64,000 nucleotides of DNA from Cellulophaga baltica (GTDB lineage: Bacteria > Bacteroidota > Bacteroidia > Flavobacteriales > Flavobacteriaceae): contig NZ_FNBD01000006.1 of NCBI RefSeq assembly GCF_900102165.1, positions 102,117 through 166,116 of the forward strand, given 5' to 3'. The notes under the pieces were generated by a model. The model was not told the DNA's origin, searched no databases, and saw only the letters and a program-made list of their open reading frames with translations. The position numbers were made by a program, and so were the translations under genes. Positions 36,997 through 46,814 of this stretch are shown here, piece by piece (positions within the stretch are counted from its first letter, which is position 1; each line of letters starts with the position of its first letter).

Positions 36997-38061
36997 CTAA
37001 GACATTATTAATGTAAACTCTTTTTTAGTAAACCCCTTTTTAGGAGCATAGAGGTAGAGACCGAAAAATGTTTCATATTCTTCACCGTATTCAATTGCCT
37101 TTACCATACCTGCACATTCATTCCTATAAAACAGGTCATCTTTGGTCTTAAATCTCAAAAAGACTACCCCCCCCTGTACATAAAAGACCAATTCATAATC
37201 CTTTACAGCTTGAGGCTTAACAGTAGGGTTGTTAAGTAACTGCAACTCTTCGTCCCACATTTCCTGTATTTCTTCCTTACTTTTATAGTAGGCTTGCGCT
37301 TGTACGTAAAAAGATTGGTAATATTTTTGCGCAATAAAATCTTTATTGCCTCTTTTATATTCCTTTAAAAAGGTTTTATAATAGTCTAGTATTTTATGCT
37401 CTAAAACATCTTGGTCTACAGTACTAAGGTCCGCAGCATCTCCCCAAGAGTTTTCACTAAGGTCATAGGGTACTTTTGCAAAAAACTCAAAAGTATATTC
37501 GTAAAAGGGAAGGCCGGTACCGGCAAACACTTCCCCATTGGCATCTGTAGTGGGGCTTTGGTATTCCAATAGTTCCACTTCATCATTTAAGCCCATGGCT
37601 CCTTGTTTGTCTAGTTGAATCACCCTAATGCTTACATTAGAGGCATCCCCCAATTGGGTTATGGTTTCCCCGTATTCATACTCTTCTTTGATCAAATCGC
37701 CCACGGGGTACATACGTACGGTAACGGTTTGGGTTCCTGATTTTAAGATTGAACCATTTATTCGCAAAGGGCTTGCCAAATTTGAGAGTTCATAGCTTTT
37801 ATACACTGGCATATCGTTCACCAGTACTTCAATGATACAATTTTCCTTTCCAATCCTTAGATAGTACAAAGGTTCTTCATCAAAGTGCTTTATTTTGGCG
37901 GTAATGGCCGCTACTATATTTTCTGAGTTAATCTCTTGTTCGTTTATATCATTACTTGCTAACATAGTTTCTTCTGGGGTTTTATTTACTTGTGATGTTT
38001 GTGGTGCTGTCTGTTTACATGACAACAGGGCAATGACGAGCAATAAGGTTATTTTTTTCAT
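36997..38061 (-). CDS. Island-family lipoprotein, copy C2, adjacent to the large effector candidate
   Basis: 354 residues, lipoprotein signal ('LLLVIALLSCKQTAPQ'). It has the full family outline: 'YYLRIGKENCIIEVLVNDMP', 'SILKSGTQTVTVRMYPVGDL', 'AKVPYDLSENSWGDAADLST', 'LDYYKTFLKEYKRGNKDF' and 'VKDYELVFYVQGGVVFLRF'. Its ATG lies 2 bp after the stop of the 954-residue gene, the typical spacing of an effector-immunity pair. If that gene is a T6SS effector acting in the envelope, this periplasmic lipoprotein is the natural immunity candidate. The other six relatives would then be orphan copies. Confidence 0.75.
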   Translation of the reverse strand: MKKITLLLVIALLSCKQTAPQTSQVNKTPEETMLASNDINEQEINSENIVAAITAKIKHFDEEPLYYLRIGKENCIIEVLVNDMPVYKSYELSNLASPLRINGSILKSGTQTVTVRMYPVGDLIKEEYEYGETITQLGDASNVSIRVIQLDKQGAMGLNDEVELLEYQSPTTDANGEVFAGTGLPFYEYTFEFFAKVPYDLSENSWGDAADLSTVDQDVLEHKILDYYKTFLKEYKRGNKDFIAQKYYQSFYVQAQAYYKSKEEIQEMWDEELQLLNNPTVKPQAVKDYELVFYVQGGVVFLRFKTKDDLFYRNECAGMVKAIEYGEEYETFFGLYLYAPKKGFTKKEFTLIMS

Positions 38062-38063
38062 AA

Positions 38064-40928
38064 TTAGAGTCCTTTTTTAATATCTTGAAGATTAAATAGA
38101 TAGTTAATTTTACTTGGAAAATTAAGAGGTTTTAAAATAATTAAATCTGGTTTCCCTCCTTTTAGTTCTATGTCTGATTTTTTTTCTTTTTTTGAGGAGG
38201 AACGTTTTTTACCCTTACGATCAATTTTTACATTATAATCATAATTTCCAGCAATACCGGAAAAGTTGAAAAAATCCTGGCTAAAGGGTCCACCTTCATT
38301 GTCTAATCCATATTTTCGTTCGAATGAAATACCTCCTTGCAACATGGCTTCCGCTTTGCCATCGACTCCAATCTCTGTTTTTACTGCGGTTTCCTTTAAC
38401 TCCGCACCCAACCACTCTGGTACATAAGGAGCTATCCAATTGGTCGTAAAAGTAAATTCACTACTCGCTTTTACAAAAGCATAGACAGGTATATTTGTTT
38501 TACGACTAAAAGACACAGATTTTTGTTCATTATTACTATTAGTAGTTACTACCTCACCATTTGGCATGGTGTTTTTCATCTCTAAGATTGGAGCGCCATC
38601 ATCCGGAATATTAAAATCTACCATGAATTGAGCGGAATATTTTCCACTTATTTTTATGGAGTATTCCAGTGATTGTCCTAGTTCTAGGGCATATTGTTGA
38701 GCTTTGGTGGACAGGTTTTCTTCCATTGCATTAAGAATTATAATAATATCATTTGGAGTTATCAATTTACGAAAGCCAGATTTATTTAAGGACAAAGTTG
38801 CGTCCAACGCACTGGAAGCCATATTTTTGTCTTTATTCCGTTGCATCTGATAGACTCGTTTTGAAAGTGGGATGTTTTTTTTATATTTTTTTAACCTTAA
38901 AATTTTCCCCCAAAAACCTACTCCAAATCGTGCTGCGGAGAATAAGGTGCTAACTCCAGTTATATCTAATAAATAGTCTCCTGCATGTCCTTGTACTTCG
39001 GCAGTAAGACCAAAAATAGGGTTTGCGCTTAGTTTTAACTCGTAATTATAGCCGCTAGTTCCGTCGGGGAATATTTTATACCCATAACCTATAGAGTGCG
39101 TAATTATTGGCATATCTATTTGAAATATGCTATGTTCGGTTTTATTTCCAATTGTATTATAAATATCTTGGGCTTTTTGAATCTTTCTGGCCATACTCAC
39201 CGTTTTAGCGCTTACCTTTATACCTATTCTTGCGGCTGCAGAGCTACCTCCAGAAAAAATAAGCAGTAAGATATCTACTATAACAAAAATTACGATGATA
39301 ACTCCAAAGATCACATTACCAATTTGCGGGTAGCGTTCTGTGTATGAAACTATTTCACGGCAATCACCATCTTCTTCGTTATAGTAGGCATGAACACCTA
39401 CGGCCATACAAGAACCCAAACTTTTAATATAGTCTAAGATAACACTTATGACGAACTCGTTTATAGATTTAAAAACCCCCAAATTTGGAATCATAGTAAT
39501 GGGTAGCATAAAATAACTGCCTATATCTTCGATTTGCGGTCTATATTTTTCGATCAATTCATCAATACCTTTATGCAACTTGATGTTGTGTATACCCCTA
39601 AAATACATATCCTTTTTGTCAAGAATTTGCAACTCTTCTGGTACCGACTCTAATTGAGAAGGGCTTAACATCATTTGAAAGTGTGCGGACCAAGATACAT
39701 CGGGGGCTATTTTAACACCTATGTTTTTTGAATATCTACAGGTCTCTACCGGAATAGTAATTTCTTCTGCTTTAGGAGGTATAAAATAATCCACTAAGAA
39801 TTCTAAGTATTTTGAAGACTTTAATCTATGATATTCATCTAGGTATTTATAAGGAAAATAAGGGGTGAAGGATAGTTTGTTTCCTTCATAGCTAATAAGG
39901 TGATCTTCTAGAACATCATCTTTATTGATAATTCTTTTAGAATGTGCTTCTTTACCTCTTTCTACTGCAGAGCATTTGGTATTTTCATCATGACCAGTTA
40001 CTTCAATTACTAAGGGCTTTTTATGGGCACCTACCAGAATGGCTATATTAGGCTGTCTGTAGGGTGTGTTTGTAGGTTCACTATCTTCGTCAAAAATGGT
40101 TACAGAATCTTGATCTGCAAAAGAATAGGAAATAGTTTTATACTTACAAGGCTCATAGCGCTGAGTAAAATAAAGTTCTGTACCCACGGTTACAGCCGTC
40201 AATGCATTTGGAGCGGTTATAGGTTCTTTAACTTTTCTATTTCCATTAATGGTTAGGAGATTATTTTGACTTTTTCCGTTATAAATCACTCGTTTTCCAT
40301 TTCGTCCTATATAGGAAATAAGGAGATAAACTTTTCTCTCTTCATTTAATAATATAATATTTTTGGCGTGCCATTGGTACTGATAAACGTCTTTTTTAGC
40401 TTCAAAACTGGTTATAACCTCATTGGTAGATTCTAAACATATTTCCGCGACTAAAGTAATTCCTGTAATTGCTTCTCCTGCTATATCAATACCAACAATC
40501 GTATTGAAAATTGTTTCATTTATTGCTTGAAATTTTTCCGTTTCAAACCAAGAAGCCTCCGTTATGGTTGGTGAAGCTACCAATGAGATTTCTACTTTAC
40601 CTAAAACTTTTTTTTCTGGATGCAGTACAGCTTGTATTTCTAGAAATGAAGGAGCGTCATGCGCACCGGCTTGTTCCTTGGATAGGGTTAGTTCCGCTTT
40701 TCGCCCCCCAGTATAATCAGACTCATCTACACGAATAGTATTCTCTATTATAACCCATTCTACTTCCTCAAAAAAAGAAGAATCAACTTTATGTTGTACT
40801 ACTAATTCTAATTGTATGATAGCATTTTCAATTTTATCAAAATCGAGATGAAGTTTGTTGTTTTCTACAACTTGGTCTTGATAACTAGTAATTATTTCAA
40901 AATTATTTTGGGCTGTTGATGCTTTCAT
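38064..40928 (-). CDS. Large putative T6SS effector with one membrane segment
   Basis: 954 residues, no signal peptide. Residues 1-420 are beta-rich and might be a delivery part. Residues ~440-530 are mixed. A strongly hydrophobic helix follows at 536-559 ('IGNVIFGVIIVIFVIVDILL'). After it come an Ala/Gly-rich stretch ('GGSSAAARIGIKVSAKTVSM') and a long C-terminal beta-rich domain (~600-910) ending in a Lys-rich linker and a short tail. No enzymatic motif is seen. It is encoded after VgrG, a 274-residue protein and a PAAR-like protein on the same strand, and 2 bp before a lipoprotein gene. This supports, but does not prove, a T6SS effector that acts on membranes. Confidence 0.6.
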   Translation of the reverse strand: MKASTAQNNFEIITSYQDQVVENNKLHLDFDKIENAIIQLELVVQHKVDSSFFEEVEWVIIENTIRVDESDYTGGRKAELTLSKEQAGAHDAPSFLEIQAVLHPEKKVLGKVEISLVASPTITEASWFETEKFQAINETIFNTIVGIDIAGEAITGITLVAEICLESTNEVITSFEAKKDVYQYQWHAKNIILLNEERKVYLLISYIGRNGKRVIYNGKSQNNLLTINGNRKVKEPITAPNALTAVTVGTELYFTQRYEPCKYKTISYSFADQDSVTIFDEDSEPTNTPYRQPNIAILVGAHKKPLVIEVTGHDENTKCSAVERGKEAHSKRIINKDDVLEDHLISYEGNKLSFTPYFPYKYLDEYHRLKSSKYLEFLVDYFIPPKAEEITIPVETCRYSKNIGVKIAPDVSWSAHFQMMLSPSQLESVPEELQILDKKDMYFRGIHNIKLHKGIDELIEKYRPQIEDIGSYFMLPITMIPNLGVFKSINEFVISVILDYIKSLGSCMAVGVHAYYNEEDGDCREIVSYTERYPQIGNVIFGVIIVIFVIVDILLLIFSGGSSAAARIGIKVSAKTVSMARKIQKAQDIYNTIGNKTEHSIFQIDMPIITHSIGYGYKIFPDGTSGYNYELKLSANPIFGLTAEVQGHAGDYLLDITGVSTLFSAARFGVGFWGKILRLKKYKKNIPLSKRVYQMQRNKDKNMASSALDATLSLNKSGFRKLITPNDIIIILNAMEENLSTKAQQYALELGQSLEYSIKISGKYSAQFMVDFNIPDDGAPILEMKNTMPNGEVVTTNSNNEQKSVSFSRKTNIPVYAFVKASSEFTFTTNWIAPYVPEWLGAELKETAVKTEIGVDGKAEAMLQGGISFERKYGLDNEGGPFSQDFFNFSGIAGNYDYNVKIDRKGKKRSSSKKEKKSDIELKGGKPDLIILKPLNFPSKINYLFNLQDIKKGL

Positions 40929-41151
40929 ACCATTGGTTTATGACAATTTTTTATAACAATACCTTTATTTTCCTAACGCTTAATATTAATCACAAAACCT
41001 TATTCAGGTTTTTAGGATTATTAGTTATTTACTATTCATTTATATTGTTATTACTAATTTTTATTTAAGCGCTAATCGAACTATAAAATCTCCAAGAATT
41101 GTGCAAAAACATATTTTTTTTGAATTGATTTCCCATGCAATTGCCTCGTAG

Positions 41152-41640
41152 TTATTTTATTAAGCGAAACTTAAATGTCTTTACTTTAGATTTAGAAGGT
41201 ACTGGGTTCATTTGTTGGGTAATTGCCTGTTCTTCTTCTGTTTCTTCAAAATTACTAGCACTTGGGGTTGCTACTTGTCCGTGGGTTAAAATACTTACAC
41301 ATGGAGAGCCTGCAATGGCACAAGTTGCCTTACTATCTTCTAATAGGGGATACCCTTGATTTTCCATGATTTGGACTTTGTCATAAAAGCCGTCCCAAGC
41401 CGTTATAATTGGTTGACAAGGTTTAAAACTACTACCTGTAGGTTGCAACTTACATTGACCAAAAGTATTGGCCGTAAATGGCTGTCCCAATTCCATAGTA
41501 CTCGCAATTAACTTTTGCGAACCACCAGAATCATTTATAAAATGTTTTTTCTGCGTTTTCACTTGTAAAATATCTGGAAAATCTCCAAAATTACAATTAC
41601 ATTGTGCGCTATGACATACTAAATGTTTATTCGTGCTCAT
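41152..41640 (-). CDS. PAAR-like protein (DUF4280 type)
   Basis: 162 residues, cysteine-rich. It starts 'HLVCHSAQCNCNFGDFPDIL' and has 'STMELGQPFTANTFGQCKLQ', 'FKPCQPIITAWDGFYDKVQI' and 'CAIAGSPCVSILTHGQVATP', the layout of the DUF4280 PAAR-like spike tips found in Bacteroidota secretion loci. The cysteines probably bind a metal at the tip. It would cap the VgrG trimer and link cargo to it. The neighbouring effector candidate begins 223 bp downstream. Confidence 0.85.
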   Translation of the reverse strand: MSTNKHLVCHSAQCNCNFGDFPDILQVKTQKKHFINDSGGSQKLIASTMELGQPFTANTFGQCKLQPTGSSFKPCQPIITAWDGFYDKVQIMENQGYPLLEDSKATCAIAGSPCVSILTHGQVATPSASNFEETEEEQAITQQMNPVPSKSKVKTFKFRLIK

Positions 41641-41714
41641 TTAAATGGATTTAAAGGCTTTACATTTTTTAAAATAAAACTTTTATGTATTTCGATATTT
41701 TTAATATGGTTAAG

Positions 41715-42539
41715 TTAATTTTCATTTTTGGACAATTGATCAATGCTCACTTCTATATTTTGTAATATGTTTTGATTTTCGAGAATAACTTGATCAGAAC
41801 TAATATTGGTAATAACACCATTTGTTGGGTCAAAATCATAACATAATGTGATGGCAGCATTTTGCCGTTTGGTACTTGAATATTTCTCAAAATAAGTATT
41901 AGAAACTTTACCGCTAAAAATACGTTGTCTAGTATTATAATAACTTAAATATATTTTTTCTTCAATTTTACCTTCGTAGAAAACTGCAGAAACATTTGCT
42001 CTTAATGGCAGTAACAGTTCCTTAGTTGTATTATTATATATGGGATTGAAATATAGTGCCCAAAACCAATCATACATTAAATAATCGATAAGCTTTTTTT
42101 GTGTATTGATACCTTTCTCTAAAGTATTTAAATAATTTAAAATGGCGTCGCCTGAATTTTCTTGAAGCGTTTTTTCTTTAAAATATTTAAAGCGATCTAT
42201 AATTGAACTATACGATGTGCCCGTAATATTTTTTATAGTTCCGAACGGACTTACCATTACTGTAATTGGATATAAGACGCCAGTGCCAAATTTTAAATCA
42301 AGCCTAGGTTTTAAAAAGTCGGGAATTTTGTTGTTCACATATAATGCTGTTTTATTTAGTGTAACCTCCCATGTCAAACTTCCTGCCTTTTTTGAACAAG
42401 TAATATTCATCTTATATCTAATCTCATCAAGCTGTTTTTTTTGATGAAACTTTATGGTTATTCCATAATCCTTAGTATAAGACAGATCTGAGTTATTATT
42501 TTGGTTATAGATGCCTCCGAAAATTAGCTGTTCTATCAT
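41715..42539 (-). CDS. Unknown protein between VgrG and PAAR-like genes (possible adaptor)
   Basis: 274 residues without signal or membrane segment. It begins 'MIEQLIFGGIYNQNNNSDLS' and has a beta-rich first half ('LTWEVTLNKTALYVNN', 'PFGTIKNITGTSYSSIIDRF'), a helical middle ('AILNYLNTLEKGINTQKKLI', 'MYDWFWALYFNPIY') and a beta-rich end. No family recognised. Such genes between vgrG and PAAR/effector genes often encode loading adaptors, so this is suggested here as a hypothesis. It starts 47 bp after vgrG. Confidence 0.65.
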   Translation of the reverse strand: MIEQLIFGGIYNQNNNSDLSYTKDYGITIKFHQKKQLDEIRYKMNITCSKKAGSLTWEVTLNKTALYVNNKIPDFLKPRLDLKFGTGVLYPITVMVSPFGTIKNITGTSYSSIIDRFKYFKEKTLQENSGDAILNYLNTLEKGINTQKKLIDYLMYDWFWALYFNPIYNNTTKELLLPLRANVSAVFYEGKIEEKIYLSYYNTRQRIFSGKVSNTYFEKYSSTKRQNAAITLCYDFDPTNGVITNISSDQVILENQNILQNIEVSIDQLSKNEN

Positions 42540-42586
42540 TATATAAATATTATAACAGGAGTCATATTAATACGAGCCATTTTGTT

Positions 42587-44398
42587 CTAAAATAACTTTA
42601 CATTTTCGCTTCCTTGTATATCAACTCGTTTAGCACTTACGAGTTCGATAGAATCTTTTGAGCTTTCTAAGCGAATTTTGTCCGCATTTTCTAAAATTTC
42701 TTTGGCCAATAATGTTTTATTCTCATCTGCTATTTCCATTATGTTTTTTGCACTTAGAGAAAAATCTTCATTTACTTGGGTTATATAATTGGTCCCAGAA
42801 TTGACTCTAATTTCCTCAGAAGCATTGATATCAATATTTTTAGCACTTAGACTCATCCTTTCTGATGCGGAAATCTCAATATTATTATTGGCAATAATCG
42901 TAATATCATTAGTAGCTGTATTAATCTTGAAGACATTACTATTCTTATCCTTAATGGTAATCATCTCACCACCATCGGTATCATTTAGTTCAATGATATG
43001 GCCACTGCGGGTCATGATAGCTTTTATATTATTATCGGCATCCGCCATACCACTTTTGGCACTGCTATTATAACCAGCACTCAGTACATAGGGTTTTTCT
43101 GGGTTGTTGTTTTCAAAACCTACGAGTACTTCTTCGTCCAGTTCAGGAATAAAGTAAAAGCCTTTACCGTTACCGCCATATGGGGTGTTCATTTTTATCC
43201 ATGGGGTAGAGGTGCCCATTCTGCGTTGCCAACCAAACTGTACTTTTATACGGCCTAATCCGTCGGGATCATTATTGTCTAGTACAACCCCACGTTGTTC
43301 TTCTGCGGAGGGAGTAGCAAATACCGCACTGTAATGTGGGTGTTCTGTACCTTCCGGTACGCCTTCAAAATGATTTTCATAATTACCACTATGATCAAAA
43401 CGGTGGGCTACTTTGGTAATCATATAAGATCCAAACGCATCTCTACGCGTTTTATCAGAAAAACTAACGCCTTCAATGGTTAAATTATCACCCACACGTA
43501 AACCTACAATCTCTGAAGATCCATTAGCAATAATCATATTCGCAGCTTTAGATAAGGTATCTACTTTTGCTACATGGTCTAAACCTTGTTGTCCGCTATA
43601 TTCATTCTGGTTGTGATTCCAAGAGTAGTTTTCTTTTTTAGCAAATAAACCCTCAGATTCATTTTTTACATGCCCAGCATACATATGTCCGCTTTGTGCA
43701 CTGTAAGAAGAGGAAACCGATTCTAAGTCGCTATCATTGACCCAATCTTTAGAAGTAAAGCCACTATTTTGGGATTGCAGAGTCGTAGAGAGTCCGAAGG
43801 TTTGAATATCCTGACCATACACCCCATTAAATTGTTTGTCTCCCGTACGTCCTACGCAAAAGGTTCTCCCATTGTCATACATCCAAACGCCATAACGTGC
43901 ACACATACGTTGTAAGAAAGAAAAATCTGATTCGTTATATTGTACTGTATAAGGCAAACGGATGTTAGTTCCACTTCCTATCTCCATTTTAAGAAGGTCA
44001 GTGGAATGTCCATTAAAGGTATCACTCACGACTTGGCTAAAAGAAGACCCTTCTTCATAGCTAAAACATTGCACGGAGCGTGAGAGTAAAATACTAGCTC
44101 CCTGTCCTGAAAGTACAATAGCTCCAGAGGCACCAATCCCTTTTTGTAAGGCTACCGAAGTAATAATTCCCACATATTCTAATTCGCCATCATTAACGCC
44201 TATAGATATTTTTTTACCCGAATAATTAATAGAATTATTCATGAGTGTACCGCCGTACCCTTCGGTAGCATTGGTTTGGAAAACCACACTAAAAGAGCTG
44301 TGGGTACCCATGGATTGTTCTATAGAAACCTTATAACCAGATTTAGGAAGAAAACGTTCTCCATCGATAATAAGCACTGGGGTAATCATTTTAGGCAT
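42587..44398 (-). CDS. vgrG: VgrG spike protein (TssI)
   Basis: 603 residues. The N-terminal gp27-like part (~1-360) includes 'SFLQRMCARYGVWMYDNGRT', a characteristic VgrG segment. The gp5 OB-fold follows: 'GVVLDNNDPDGLGRIKVQFG', 'MGTSTPWIKMNTPYGGNGKG' and 'FIPELDEEVLVGFENNNPEK'. The C-terminal repeats ('MITIKDKNSNVFKINTATND' and the following 'NIEISASERMSLSAKNIDIN') form the triple-stranded beta-prism needle. There is no C-terminal effector extension. It forms the trimeric spike that carries the PAAR-like tip. The gene is separated from tssF by 96 bp, so it may have its own promoter. Confidence 0.93.
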   Translation of the reverse strand: MPKMITPVLIIDGERFLPKSGYKVSIEQSMGTHSSFSVVFQTNATEGYGGTLMNNSINYSGKKISIGVNDGELEYVGIITSVALQKGIGASGAIVLSGQGASILLSRSVQCFSYEEGSSFSQVVSDTFNGHSTDLLKMEIGSGTNIRLPYTVQYNESDFSFLQRMCARYGVWMYDNGRTFCVGRTGDKQFNGVYGQDIQTFGLSTTLQSQNSGFTSKDWVNDSDLESVSSSYSAQSGHMYAGHVKNESEGLFAKKENYSWNHNQNEYSGQQGLDHVAKVDTLSKAANMIIANGSSEIVGLRVGDNLTIEGVSFSDKTRRDAFGSYMITKVAHRFDHSGNYENHFEGVPEGTEHPHYSAVFATPSAEEQRGVVLDNNDPDGLGRIKVQFGWQRRMGTSTPWIKMNTPYGGNGKGFYFIPELDEEVLVGFENNNPEKPYVLSAGYNSSAKSGMADADNNIKAIMTRSGHIIELNDTDGGEMITIKDKNSNVFKINTATNDITIIANNNIEISASERMSLSAKNIDINASEEIRVNSGTNYITQVNEDFSLSAKNIMEIADENKTLLAKEILENADKIRLESSKDSIELVSAKRVDIQGSENVKLF

Positions 44399-44494
44399 GG
44401 CTGTAGAATTTAAAACGTTAAAATAGACACAATCAACGAGCTTAACAAAAAATACACCCGTATTTCGATGAATTACAATATAAATTATAGATTA

Positions 44495-46357
44495 TTAGCT
44501 ATAAAAAACACGGAAAGGAAGTACATTCGCAGACCTTGATTGGAGGCCTATAAGTACTTCTTTCTTTAAGTGTTCCCAACTTTCTTCATCATATACGGCA
44601 TCTTCATGCTTGGTAATGTATACATCTGTAGTTGGCGTATATCCAACACCTTCATCTAAAGCAACAACTACACCTTTTTCTATGGTTACTTTGGTAATAC
44701 TATCTTTAAAAATACCAAAGCAATGTTGAATAATATCCTGTCGTGTAATTATTTTTCCTTTAGAAAGAATATGCTCCCTGTAGGCATATATTTTTTCACT
44801 AGCATTCGGTTCATCTTTACCACCAATAGTACCGGTAATAAAGGTTAGCGAATTTGTTAAAAATGCGGTACCCGAATACTGCACTAATTGTACATATGGG
44901 TTTATTTTATTGGCCTTGTCACCAGCAGTACTCCAGTAATTTGTAAAGACAAATTGATCTTTATTTTTATTAATGCTATTTTTATTGATGACCAGGTATG
45001 GAATTTTATTTTTGGTAAAATCTCTTAATTCTATCTGTTGATCAATCCTAGAAATTATCTGTTTAAGATCTTTTAAATTAGTATTGATAAAATCATCATT
45101 CATAGCATTGAACGCAATACTATCTTCTTTAAGCAAATCTATGGTGTAATTTAAAAGTTCTGAAGCATCACGCTCATCAAAACGAGAAACGCCACCAAAA
45201 CGCAGATATGCCTGCGTACTGGTAGCCGTGTCTTCTTTTTTTCGATCTTGAATAAAATACGTGTTTCCACTATCGCCTTTTATATCTTGCACATCAAAAA
45301 AGAAATCTCCATCGACCTCTAGTGGTAAAATGTTAAAATACGGTTTTAAGCGTCTATTGGTTTCATGTCGTTTTTTATTCAACACAGGAAAACAATTGAT
45401 ATGGCAATGTAAATTATCTAGCATTTGACTAGATACAATAGAAGAAAAAGAAATCTTGATCCACAATAATGGTGTTTTAAATTCTTTTAAATCTTTCTCA
45501 CTTAAAAACGTCTCAAAATCTTCTGGATAGTCTCTTAAATTACTCTTTACATCAATAGCATCTGTAATGGTATAAAAATGATCCTGGTAAAATTCTTTTA
45601 CATAATTCTCGTAGAACTTAATCTTACTCTGTATAGACTCATTGATATAGGTATTTAAATCTTGCCCAGCGAATTCTAATTCATTGTACCCATTAACCAC
45701 CTCTAATGGGTTACCATTTAAAGACCATTTAGATAAACCTAATTGGTGCGTTAATACATTTTTTTGAGAAAAATTAAGCAAATCAAAATAACAAAGTAAG
45801 TCTTGGATAGATGTTACTTCATCATCTGGTTTTATTCCTAAATAAATACTAGAACCATCTGCAGCGCCCACAAAATTCTCTTTGAGAATAAAAGGGATGT
45901 TCCGGTGGTTTTTATGTGAAGCAATTTTTTCTGGATAGGCGATATAGTCTAAACTGCAATTGCTAATTTTAAAATCTCCTGCGGGAGCAAAGAAAAAATC
46001 TTCAAAATCGTTTTTACCATTCTCCCTGAAAATTGGCATTCTCTTTCGGTGGTAAAATTCTGAACGTTCATTAATATTAAGAGTACTGTCTATTGGTAAT
46101 GCATGCATTACGGCATGGGCAGGCCTAGCGGTTACAGAAACTTGGGGCGTTAGTAAATCTACCAAGCGCTCTGTAATTCTTGTTCTACTAGATTTTATGG
46201 TATCTGAAATACGTTCAAATTCATGCGCACAAGCATCAAAAAGTATACTGACAATTGGATCCAAGGAATATTCAATTTCCATTTCATCCATTCCCCAGGT
46301 ATCGGCAGCCCTTCTAATTAACCGTTCTTTTATTTCTTCTTTACTTAATGATTTCAT
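44495..46357 (-). CDS. tssF: T6SS baseplate protein TssF
   Basis: 620 residues, the usual TssF size. The N-terminus 'RAADTWGMDEMEIEYSLDPI' and 'HEFERISDTIKSSRTRITER' then 'LVDLLTPQVSVTARPAHAVM' are characteristic of the Bacteroidota form. The C-terminal region ('HILSKGKIITRQDIIQHCFG') resembles phage baseplate gpJ-like segments. TssF joins TssG to form the wedge of the baseplate together with TssK and TssE. It is 14 bp downstream of tssE. Confidence 0.88.
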   Translation of the reverse strand: MKSLSKEEIKERLIRRAADTWGMDEMEIEYSLDPIVSILFDACAHEFERISDTIKSSRTRITERLVDLLTPQVSVTARPAHAVMHALPIDSTLNINERSEFYHRKRMPIFRENGKNDFEDFFFAPAGDFKISNCSLDYIAYPEKIASHKNHRNIPFILKENFVGAADGSSIYLGIKPDDEVTSIQDLLCYFDLLNFSQKNVLTHQLGLSKWSLNGNPLEVVNGYNELEFAGQDLNTYINESIQSKIKFYENYVKEFYQDHFYTITDAIDVKSNLRDYPEDFETFLSEKDLKEFKTPLLWIKISFSSIVSSQMLDNLHCHINCFPVLNKKRHETNRRLKPYFNILPLEVDGDFFFDVQDIKGDSGNTYFIQDRKKEDTATSTQAYLRFGGVSRFDERDASELLNYTIDLLKEDSIAFNAMNDDFINTNLKDLKQIISRIDQQIELRDFTKNKIPYLVINKNSINKNKDQFVFTNYWSTAGDKANKINPYVQLVQYSGTAFLTNSLTFITGTIGGKDEPNASEKIYAYREHILSKGKIITRQDIIQHCFGIFKDSITKVTIEKGVVVALDEGVGYTPTTDVYITKHEDAVYDEESWEHLKKEVLIGLQSRSANVLPFRVFYS

Positions 46358-46371
46358 TCAGGAGTATGTGT

Positions 46372-46803
46372 TTACTTATAAGATAGTGGTGCTAAATAAT
46401 AATCTCCACTAAAATAATACGGTTCGTTGGTTTTTAATAATGTTCCTGTAATTGTAATATTTAGATATTTTTTCAATCGTACTTTATTAGAATTTTCAGA
46501 TACACTTTCTTGCAAATTAATGGTCAGATTTGTGTTGCCTAATCGCTTTTCATAGGTTTCTATTTGATTGGTAAGCGATCTTTTAATTTGCTCTTTTAAA
46601 ACATTAGCATTTACTAACAGGTCAAAATCTGTCTCCCATATTTCACTACCAAAGCCTTCATCAAAAACATATTCTTCAAAATAGGTGGTTATAATGATGC
46701 TTATAAATTGTGATATAGATTCTTGTAGCGTTATTCTTCGAAGTTCTTTCTTCTCAAAAAAACGCTTAAAATCAAAAGGAGCTTCGTAGTACTGTTTTGC
46801 CAT
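46372..46803 (-). CDS. tssE: T6SS baseplate protein TssE (gp25-like)
   Basis: 143 residues with the gp25-like fold: 'LRRITLQESISQFISIIITT', 'FEEYVFDEGFGSEIWETDFD' and 'IKRSLTNQIETYEKRLGNTN'. The EGFG-type segment replaces the classic 'rp.~GsrL..l' of other T6SS but occupies the same place. TssE nucleates sheath polymerisation on the baseplate. It lies between tssH (11 bp) and tssF (14 bp) in the same operon. Confidence 0.85.
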   Translation of the reverse strand: MAKQYYEAPFDFKRFFEKKELRRITLQESISQFISIIITTYFEEYVFDEGFGSEIWETDFDLLVNANVLKEQIKRSLTNQIETYEKRLGNTNLTINLQESVSENSNKVRLKKYLNITITGTLLKTNEPYYFSGDYYLAPLSYK

Positions 46804-46814
46804 TTAGCCTAGTT

